Source of the DNA: Temnopleurus reevesii
Lineage: Eukaryota > Echinodermata > Echinoidea > Temnopleuroida > Temnopleuridae
Assembly (NCBI GenBank): GCA_036244855.1
Contig: BQKZ01003037.1
Span: 25,049-46,119, forward strand
Reading direction: 5' to 3'
Length of the DNA stretch: 21,071 nt
In this document: positions 9,186 through 18,200 of the stretch, piece by piece
Numbering within the stretch: the stretch's first letter is position 1
Layout: every line of letters begins with the position of its first letter
Made by a program: the position numbers and the translations under genes
The notes under the pieces: model-generated
What the model was told of the DNA's origin: nothing
Databases searched by the model: none
What the model saw: the letters and a program-made list of their open reading frames with translations, nothing else

Positions 9186-9362
9186 AATGTTAAAACAGGT
9201 GGCTGCTAAAGACAAATGCTTGCAAAAAACAGTTAACTTTATTTGTGGTCTTCCAAAGATGCTTTAGTTGTGATGTGCATTTTGGGTTTATCATATTCTA
9301 TTTTTGTATAAAGATATGTAGATGCGTATATGTGAGGAGTTCAGTGCTATTTTTATTACACA

Positions 9363-9542
9363 TAGGGGGCATTGCTCAAAGGTTGCAATTGATCGCAAGT
9401 TGCAGTTGATCGGAATACGCCAATCAAAATCATTGTCTCATACGCGTCTTGGTAAATGCGCATACCGCGCGCGAATAAAAATGCGCGTTACAATTTCTAA
9501 AGTTGCAGTTGATTTGCAGTTGATTCTGAGCAATACCCCCTA
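9363..9542. mobile_element. MITE with GGGGGYATTGYTCA inverted ends, copy 1
   Basis: The left end TAGGGGGCATTGCTCAAAGG is mirrored by TGAGCAATACCCCCTA at the right, with a TA on each side as apparent target duplication. The interior (TTGCAATTGATCGCAAGTTG, CAGTTGATCGG) matches the copy near 14031 in inverted sense. Its centre holds CGCGCGCG-like bases. Confidence 0.8.
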
Positions 9543-9759
9543 AGTCTTCATTTATTGCCATGCATGTAGAGTGTAATAGCAGAATTTCTCCACTGTAGGC
9601 AGAACCTGAAACATAGCTGCTGTGAATTTATTTCCGCTCACATGTTCTTTGTATCCCGAAATACAGCAGTTCAAGTTTGAAAAATCCTGTATAGTTCATA
9701 TTTTTCACAGTGTGGTTATACTACTTAATTTTCTCTCCTGAAATAATTTCTTAGTAATA

Positions 9760-9875
9760 CAGTCAAACCTCGTTATAAGGAGGTCCTTGGGACCAGAGAA
9801 ATTATCTCTTTATAGTGAAACCTTGTTGTAATGAGATTTCGTTATATCAGTGCTCTTTATAGAGAGGTTGGACTG
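9760..9875. mobile_element. Pogo/Tigger-like MITE with TA target duplication
   Basis: It begins CAGTCAAACCTCGTTATAAG and ends AGAGAGGTTGGACTG, with TA on both sides. The CAGT...ACTG termini and the internal GTTATAA/TTATAACG-like motifs are typical of non-autonomous pogo-like (Tc1/mariner superfamily) elements. Length is 116 bases, non-coding. Confidence 0.75.
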
Positions 9876-10122
9876 TAAATGAATCAAAAATATGTACCGT
9901 ACTTAGGAATTTGTGAGAGAAATTGATGATCGATCTGAAATATGTAATCAAATTTCAAAGAAACGGTGCATTGGTTAATTCCACTTATTCTTTGCGAGTA
10001 TTTGAGATATGCTAAACCAGAATAGCATATAAACTTTAGAACCTTCAGATTTTTAAAGGGTTACTGGGTAAGCAAATTGTTTGGATGACGTCAATGTAAA
10101 GAAAGAAATACATATTCAAATA

Positions 10123-10152
10123 CAGTGGAACCTTGTTATACGAGGGTTGGAC
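10123..10152. mobile_element. Solo end of a pogo-like element
   Basis: TACAGTGGAACCTTGTTATA then CGAGGGTTGGAC matches the CAGTSRAACCTYGTTATA end of the element at 9760. No partner end is visible downstream. Confidence 0.5.
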
Positions 10153-11389
10153 ATAAGCCTTTGTGTTGTGTTTATTATGAGTTTATTATGTATTTCTCTT
10201 GGTTCAGGGGCAGTTTAACAGGTTAATCGGGACTCAACTTGACAAAAATTTATGTTGAATCATGCAATACGACTTCTTTGTGTGATTGAGGCTTCTTCTA
10301 ATAAGGTGATGATCAAAGCTTTCGATAGATCTGGGATTTTTACTATAATTAAAACGAGAAACCTGTTGTAACAATTTGATTTTCATGGTCCCATGGACCT
10401 CTTGAAGTGATTCCAATGTACATATTTGATGATCATGAATTCCAGCCATTATATGACTTTTTGTCTTGAACCAGACATTGGGTTCAGCACTCTCACACAG
10501 TTAAATCATTCACATTCCTATTAGTAATACTTATAAGGCACCCTTTCTATCGTACATGTAGTTTAGTTTATGATTCTTTTGTTCTCATAACTATGTGCAA
10601 TCATTTGAATAATAGTATGTATACTTTATACAGTGGTGTAGCTTTGTTGACAAATCTTATACATGTATTATGTAGTAAAAATTGCTAATTTCATGCCTTA
10701 TTTTTCAGCATACATTGTAATTTTTTGGCTGTACTACGAATTGAGGAGTCAGTTATACAAGGACATAACTCCAATTTTGACTGTTTTAAGATAAATGCAT
10801 TCAAAGATTTCAGTCTACATTGCTAAGCGTATTAAAATGAAGTTTGAAAGGTCAAATTGGTTTCTGTATAAGAAATATTTTGTTTATTAGAAGGTCACAT
10901 TTTCCAAACTTTACTGGAGAGCGAAATCTCATTTATGCCCAAAATGGAATTGCGTTTTGGTGTCACTGGACCTTCTATGTATTTCTGTACCTGTTTCTAC
11001 AAGTGACCCCGACATATTCACTTTCTTTAGTTAATCCACTCTATCATTTGACTCTACCATTTTGCATTTCCCTTTGATTTCACCATTTTGTATTTCGCAT
11101 TGACTGAACACACTGACTAGCCAATGCAGAGTTGCCAACCTTTCTGAAATATGGATAAGATATATTATATTATAATAATAAAACACAACATTTATTGGGT
11201 GCTTAATGAGAATGTTTTTAAGCGCACAGTGTTCTGATTATGGAAAGATTATTGCCTGGTAACTTAAATGAACAAAAATGATAGTACACAGGTAACATAG
11301 ACAAACTAACAAAAACAGTGGCGATAAATTAAGTAAATGTAGCTATGGTGTGCACCTCCTCTGACTGACCCACAACTGCAGTTCGCAGT

Positions 11390-11541
11390 TTAAAGTTATG
11401 CAAGACTTTAAGAAAGACTGGACTACGTTAACGAATTCATAAGCGTAGTATTCATGTTCAGATCAGGAAAAAAATTTATACCAGTCGTGCGTCAAGTTGT
11501 TCTTTAATTAAGTCTTTCGTGACTTGGTGAAACACCGTCCG
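11390..11541. mobile_element. Degraded MITE of the GGTGTTTCACCA family
   Basis: The right end TTGGTGAAACACCGTCC, read in reverse, matches the end of the element at 17517, and an internal ATACCAGT also matches. The left end is worn away, so the start is approximate. Confidence 0.45.
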
Positions 11542-12969
11542 GGTACAGATGACAGATGAATTGTTAAAGATTTTTTGTACTTTCTTTCATGAGAACATAT
11601 TTGGTTCAGCTGTTTGACTATTCATTTTCAAATTTCTATCCTTCTGAATATTTCAGAAAGCTGGCACATACGCCAGCTGATCTAAAAAAAACCCAGAGCT
11701 ATATGTATAATGGTATCATGCTCAGTGGATTGGCATGTAGAGATGCCAACTGCTCCGGGATGTGCAGGAAGATAGAATTCAAAATTTTACTCACCAAACA
11801 GCTGAGCCAGATATTCTATCAATAGAGAAAGACTACGAGTATTGTTATGTCTTCTCTCATGAGAAAATATTTGGTGTGGCTTGGTGATTCACATTTTAAT
11901 CTCTGTTCCTTCATTTCTTCGCAAGATAGTGTGGGCATATTTAAAGGTGCATTGAAAACTCTTTTTTCGGAGGACACTTGAATCCTGAGATTCTTTGAGG
12001 GGTCTGTGCCTTTGAATGTTTTAAACAGATATATGGCACAATAAAAATGCTGCGGATCATCAGCATAACCATGAGTGTATCGTGTAACGTTTGGCATCTC
12101 CGCAGTATGTATAGTAGTCTTTATCATTACACACTGTGCAAGCAATTACTGATCATTTTTGTACATGTGTACTGCTTCTTGTAGAGTTCTTAAACCAAAG
12201 ACTTATTAACTAACTGGGTTATACATTGTATTTATGTACATTTTTTGTACTCCAATCATTATTTTGCGGTGCTTTGTATCATCAAACCAAAATCTATGTA
12301 CATAGCATCATCATGAAGTACTTTCAATGGTTAAACTTGAAATTCAGATTCAGATCATTCTATAAATGAACCAATTTATGGACTAATTTGTCCATCTGTC
12401 AAAATTCCGTCACCTCTGCTTATGTCGAATCGCTTGGGAGCACAAAACTTCCAGTAAGAAGTGGTAAATTAGACATGCTTTTTAAAGTCGGTCCGTCATG
12501 ATCGACAGGACTTCCGGTTGCGAGCGCGCACGGACGGCATGTTGTGTATTGTAACAACGATATTTGAACATTTCCTTGCTTACGCACCTTGCCAAGCTCA
12601 GACACTCGGGAAACTTCGCACGAATTTCCGATCCATGATTGTCGCATGTAACTTTGATTCTTCCCCTCTCCCGCTTCGATTTTTTCTAAAAATGTACGAA
12701 ACGCGTACGTATGCGATTGCCGAGATATAAGCTAGCAAAATATATCTTGTTTGCTCGATATTCCAGGTTAAAAATGCTGTGATTTTTCTGTTCGCCAATC
12801 TTCGTAATCAAAATGGCAGCGGTCAGTTAGCCACGCCCTAAATGTCATGTCGCCCCGCCTTTAAGATGTGTTTAAAAAATCACATTGAATTTCATAAGTT
12901 TGACTTGGGCAGAGTGATCGTCCATAATACTCATGAGGGCAATCAAATTATTAAGACATCTTCATACAC

Positions 12970-13117
12970 ACTGTAAAAGCTGAAATTTTCGCAGTGGTTT
13001 TATTTTTGCGACAATTTGATGTACGTTCATGTGCATACACAAAGTCAGAAACGCAATAATAACAACGCGCTAAAATGTCAAAATGGTCCCAAAACACTAA
13101 AATGTTGGCTTATACAA
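12970..13117. mobile_element. MITE-like element, ACTGTAAAAGC end family, copy 1
   Basis: The left end ACTGTAAAAGCTGAAATTTT and the right end CTAAAATGTTGGCTTATACA are imperfect inverted ends shared with the elements at 13467 and 16140. Confidence 0.55.
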
Positions 13118-13466
13118 AAGATGAAGAAAAAGTGAATTTATTTTGTATTATGTACATGTATCATGATTTCAAATGTGTAATTATATGATATATATGTTAA
13201 TATCAAGATTTATACAAATCAGATTATCTAATCAAAATTAAAAACATAAAATGAAAGAAACATCAATGCATTTGTATTATTTTTCATTTTTAATGGTTTC
13301 CAAATATGTTGAAATTAGCTGCTCACAGCACTGTAGCTGACTAATGGATACTGTGTATGTAAATATTGATGATTTAGGCAGGCCTGTTAGCTGCCTCTTA
13401 GCATTCAGTGCACAGGCATTTTTTTCTATCTGAATAAAGAGAAATCAATTTGTCTGCTAACAAAAT

Positions 13467-13672
13467 ACTGTTTAAACTGAAATTTTCAATGGCATCTTAA
13501 TTTCCCTTATTACGTGACTATTAATTCGCTGAAATTTTACACTCGGTATGATGCACATAAACCTGTGTATCATGATCTTTCAAAAACAGGAATTAAAAAA
13601 CTTGCAATTATGTACTACATATAGTAAATATGTCTCAAATTCAGTGAATTTACTAACATTGGCTTTTGCAAT
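13467..13672. mobile_element. MITE-like element, ACTGTAAAAGC end family, copy 2
   Basis: The left end ACTGTTTAAACTGAAATTTT and the right end CTAACATTGGCTTTTGCA are imperfect inverted ends. The interior shares CTTTCAAAA and CAAATTCAGTGAATT with the copy at 16140. Length is about 206 bases. Confidence 0.5.
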
Positions 13673-14030
13673 AAGCAAATTGATACGATTCCAAATCAAA
13701 TCATTTGCATTAAAAAGTGTCATAAGAAGCTTCAAAACTATTTAAAGATTAAAATTACGCAATGGGAATTTTATGTACATGATCTAATTCAATACATGCA
13801 ACAACATCTGAAGGCGTAATTAAAAATTTCTTAAATGATTTCTAACATGTATGAAACCCAACTCAGCCAATGATAGTCCAGTAAATAAAAAATAAAAAAG
13901 TACACAAATACAAAAGTTCACACACACAATAGATATATACATTTTTATCACATTTCCTGAGTAGCCCAAATGTAATACTGTATGGAAAATGCACTTACAC
14001 ACACATGATTTTCTCAAAAATTCAAATACT

Positions 14031-14188
14031 TAGGGGGTGTTGTTCAAAATCAACTGCAATTTCGCATATTCTTATGCACACGGTATGCACATTTAACAAG
14101 ATGCGCATGAAACAATTATTCTGATTGGCGCGATCCGATCAACTGCAACTTGCAATCAATTGTAACTTTTGAACAATACCCCCTTAGA
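14031..14188. mobile_element. MITE with GGGGGYATTGYTCA inverted ends, copy 2
   Basis: The left end TTAGGGGGTGTTGTTCAAAA and the right end TTTTGAACAATACCCCCTTA mirror each other, flanked by TTA. The interior shares CGATCCGATCAACTGCAACT and TGCAATCAATTG with the copy at 9363, reversed. Confidence 0.8.
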
Positions 14189-14730
14189 ATGATACAATAT
14201 GGATGCATCTACCCTCTCAATATTCACAGAAAGTCTACAATGCAACATAAAAGACCGGAAAACAGTATCATCCATAAAGAGAGCATTTCCAGTGACATCA
14301 CATCTCGAAGATGTCCGAGGACAAATTACGAGTCCATGTGCATCAGCTAATCACAATCCATCATTTCATGGTCACAGGCAAAGGAATCTCTCTGAATTGT
14401 ACTCCAAAACGACTGACTACGGTATCATACAAAACACTACACATACAACCCAGCTGTCTGATTGCACCACTGGTCTCCATAGAAACTGGATATCACATTG
14501 ACCCAATCTCTGTCCAAAACATTGAAGCCATTAACGGGCAGCCATACTACATTAACTTGTCGTTCAATAGTGTGTGTTGATCAGGAGTGGTTCTTATCAT
14601 TCATATTGGACATATAGTGAATTAACATTGTGTAATGAGTGGTAAAATGGCCATTTGGCCACTTCATCATGATAGGCTAATAATTTATATCCAGGTTTCT
14701 TTAGAGCTCAGTGGACTGCAACTGCATAGG

Positions 14731-14875
14731 TGCCTTTAAAGTTGTTCATATCAGGGAGCATTGTGGGTATTTTTCAAGTACAGAAGTGATCTTGCTCAGT
14801 GTAAACAATGCGCTCACCAGTGTGTACTAGAAAACTAAACATAATGCTCCCTGATATGAATAACCGTAAAGGCAC
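14731..14875. mobile_element. MITE-like inverted repeat element
   Basis: The arms 14731-14766 (TGCCTTTAAAGTTGTTCATA then TCAGGGAGCA) and 14840-14875 are near-perfect reverse complements of about 36 bases around a ~73-base centre. No reading frame is present. It sits immediately downstream of the polyadenylation signal of the - strand gene. Confidence 0.75.
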
Positions 14876-14877
14876 GC

Positions 14878-14883
14878 TTTATT
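14878..14883 (-). terminator. Candidate polyadenylation signal of the unknown-function gene
   Basis: AATAAA on the - strand, 115 bases after the TAG stop at 14998. It is the nearest canonical signal downstream of the stop and directly abuts the edge of an inverted-repeat element (14731-14875). Confidence 0.5.
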
Positions 14884-14997
14884 TCTTAAAAATGATTTGG
14901 TATAAGACATGTAGTCGTGTTAAAGTCAATTTGGAAACAAATTAACTGTAATAGACCAATAAAACTGGCAGAGACGAGACTAAAAGTTGTGCAGGAA

Positions 14998-15226
14998 CTA
15001 TCTAAACCTCTTGGCTGCTTTCTCAAAGTCCTCCTTAGTCAGTCTATAGCCCCAGTGCTGTAGAGTCTGTCTCACCACCGGGGAGACGGCAAAGTTATCA
15101 AAAGCGCATCCACTTCTAGCACACTTAGCTATCAGGTTGTTGCGCCATCTTCCTTTGACGCCAGCACATTTCTTCCACCGACCGACCTGTCGTTCGTCAT
15201 CAGCTGTTCTTCTTCCAAGATAGAAT
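14998..15226 (-). CDS. Unknown-function gene, last exon
   Basis: The acceptor CTATCAACAG completes Arg188, followed by FYLGRRTADDERQVGRWKKC, GRWRNNLIAKCARSG, SPVVRQTLQHWGYRLTKEDF and EKAAKRFR, then TAG at 15000-14998. The open frame continues upstream of the exon into the intron, so the acceptor rather than an internal Met marks the start. Confidence 0.88.
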
Positions 15227-18200
15227 CTGTTGATAGAAAAAGATGAAATAGTCAGAATGAACATGACAAGAAACCAATCATCATTTTAAAATATGCATTT
15301 GTATTTTCTATAATAATCATATTGGACTTGATTCTGAGTAACGACAATTCATGGATGGTTTTGTTTTCAGGATTAATATTCTGAAATGTACATTGTGTAA
15401 ATACTATATTTGTATCTTCAATAAAGGAGCTCTGTGGAGGGCTCAAAAGAAAGCAAGCAAAAATAAAATATTTTTTAATGCAAATTATTTTTCTACACAT
15501 ACAGACACTTTACAATACCCATGTAACAAGTCATCTCACATTTAGGATGGTGTGCCCACAACAACTGCATGTTTTTGTGAGCTCTTTCAAAGTAAAAGGG
15601 GGGAAATGTGAGGCCTTCTCTCTTTTTATTCTTGTGTTGGGTGGATAAATAATTGAATAATTCTTGCCTTATCTCAACACAAAAATCATTCAATTGATAT
15701 TTACGCAGTACCTGCTGCTATAACACGAATCGAGCCCGCCACTTCCATCGGCTCTCTGTGGTCTAGTGGTAAGACGCCTGTCTACTCATCAGGAGATCGT
15801 GGGTTCGATTCCTACCTGAGAATGCCTGAGATTTTTTCTCAGCTTCTCGGTATAAAAGCACTGTCAATCAGTGTTTATCCATGTTGGGATAAGGCAAGAA
15901 TTATTCAATTATTTATCCACCCAACACAAAAATCATTCAATTGAAATATCATGTAGACTACAAGCCTTTTTTTTGGAGGGGGGCTGTCAGAAATTTTTTG
16001 AAATGCCCCTGGAAGACATTTATATCAACATTGCAGACAGTTGTTCCAAACAATCCGCTCCCATGCAGACTTCTCTAGATTACTATAAAGACCAGTATTT
16101 TAGCGTATATAAATTTGAGCAAATTCACTGAATTTCATGCTGTAAAAAAAGTATTTTCGTAGGGATTTTATATTATTTTAATACCATAACTTCGCTAAAA
16201 TTTTCACTCATTAGACTGTCTGTAGACTTGTGTACAATTATCTTTCAAAACGTGTAAATAACCACTCCGTAATGGGTGGAAAGGTATCAAATTCAGTGAA
16301 TTCGCTAAAATTTATGTATGCTAAAATATTGGCTTTTACAGTAGCTCTAAACATATTTACGGGTTGTGCTTTACATGTTTTAATCAAATAATTGAATACA
16401 AGTCAGAGGACATTCTAATGAGCGAAAACTTTGGCTTATATAGCATGGCTACACTTACCTACAGTACCACATGAACCAGCCATATGGATCCTGTTTATCT
16501 ATCCAGCCCGAACTCTCCCACATCTCAAGACTACCGCCACACTTGACTTTGTAAGTGTTCACCTCTTGCCTGTATGGACTGGAAGCAACCTGTACCGTGG
16601 AGAAAATAATTATAATTCTTATATAGCGCCCAACATTAACGTTATCAGTCGTCCCTAAGCGCTCTACAATGTAGCATAATTACATTGGCTTTAGCAATGC
16701 AATTGTAAGTAGCCTGCTGAATTCAAAGGAAAAAAAAATACTGACAGGCACCAGTTCATCTCAACTGGGTTGAGTGCAGCACAATGTGGATGAATTTCTT
16801 GCTGAAGGAAATTCACGTCATGGGTGGGATTCGAACCTACAACCCTCTGGTTGAAAGGTCAGAGTCAGAACCACTACACCATGATGCTTCCATGGGAATT
16901 ATTCTTCGAAAATAAGATGAAGCAATGATGGGCGGAACGGGTAATGCGTAAAACTTAATCTGGAGCCCACAACAAAAAGGTTTGCAATCAATAACTAATG
17001 AAAATGGCTATTCAAGATCTTCATTGCATGCGCATTTTATTCAATAGGACTGACCAGTAACCAATTGATCAGAATTACTCTTTCAAATTAGTGATTAATT
17101 GCAAACCTTCCTATTATAGGGCCCTGCCTCTTCATTTAAGGGAAGAAAGAACTTGGTTATCACATTGTCGGAAAGGGATTGGTCATTTTCAAGATATCAA
17201 TTCAATAAATAAATGGTGCATCAATGAAAACACAAGAAATTATAGCACCCCGGAAATGAACCATGCATTTCAACCCCTCATAGCAAAGGAGATATCCAAG
17301 GACTGCAAAATCTAACCCTCAATCTTCATTTTCCTTGGAGATAACCTAGAAACAATTTTTCCCATCAAAATTTCTCCCAGCAATACAAGCAAAATATACC
17401 TGCTGGTCGGGGAAAATGAGTACACTTTTGCAGCTCCCGACCTTGCTCATTTAGGGTACCAACTTCTTTTACGAACATATTGACATGTTTATGTTCCATA
17501 TCCTTAGGACACCTGGGCGGTGTTTCACCAAAATAAGATAGACTTTAAGGACGACTTTAATAATGACTGGTATCTGTTCTTGTGCCTAATAATTGATAAT
17601 ATTATGCATATTCAGCGCAAGAACTGATACCAGTTGTTCTTAAACTTTTTATCATGGTGAACCGCTGCTCTGGTAAAAAGAAAGAGATCTCACCTGTTTG
17701 GAGATTTCTAGTCCCTCCAACCAATTCTTAGGAAGTTCCTTCCAGACACCAGAATACTTCTCACCTTGGAACAAAAGAACAAACGTAATTACAAGTGGTG
17801 TACACAATGGGGATTTAACACTTTCATCAAATAAAGCTTTGGAGGTGCTCTGTATAACTCAACAGTTCTGAGACAACTTGTAATTTAATTGCTGGCATAG
17901 CCTTTGAAATGAATTATGCTATAGATCTTTCCTCATCTTCCCTTTGCTTATAAAGAAACTAAATTTAAAAAAATACAAGAATCATCTCAGAAATGACAAA
18001 TCCTCATTCTCTTTATGAATGGCATTGCATCCTTACATGCAACTCACAACTTCTTTTTATGAAGACTTAGTGGGCTGGACATATTCTTTGGCAAATTACA
18101 ATTATTTCTTTGCTGCTCCTTTTTCATGCTGATGAATGGAGGCATCCTTACATGCAACTCATAAATTTGATTTCTAGACATGTTGCTATATTCTTTACAG

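Larger units (their letters stand above)
9186..14730. other. Convergent intergenic region, no gene seen
   Basis: Between the two gene ends the DNA is AT-rich, with the MITEs listed and an island-like CpG-richer block at 12415-12860. 9880-11380 holds only the solo pogo end and a possible SINE tail (ATAATAATAAAACACAACAT near 11175). 14190-14580 is open in three forward frames but unrecognised. Confidence 0.6.

Noticed and set aside
9473..9478. AATAAA as the GDAP2 polyadenylation signal
   Set aside because: It is over 1.3 kb after the stop and lies inside a MITE. No convincing signal was found nearer, so the transcript end is left open.
14640..14664. Small palindrome (AAATGGCCATTT within GTGG/CCAC)
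   Set aside because: Too short to separate from chance in AT-rich DNA.
15752..15823. Functional tRNA gene
   Set aside because: Mismatches in acceptor and anticodon stems, an implausible ACT anticodon without a long variable arm, and a position inside a repeat structure. Better seen as a SINE head.
15493..16131. Two open frames on opposite strands that both read IRQELFNYLSTQHKN
   Set aside because: They are the two arms of the inverted repeat at 15632-15929 read in opposite directions, not two related proteins.
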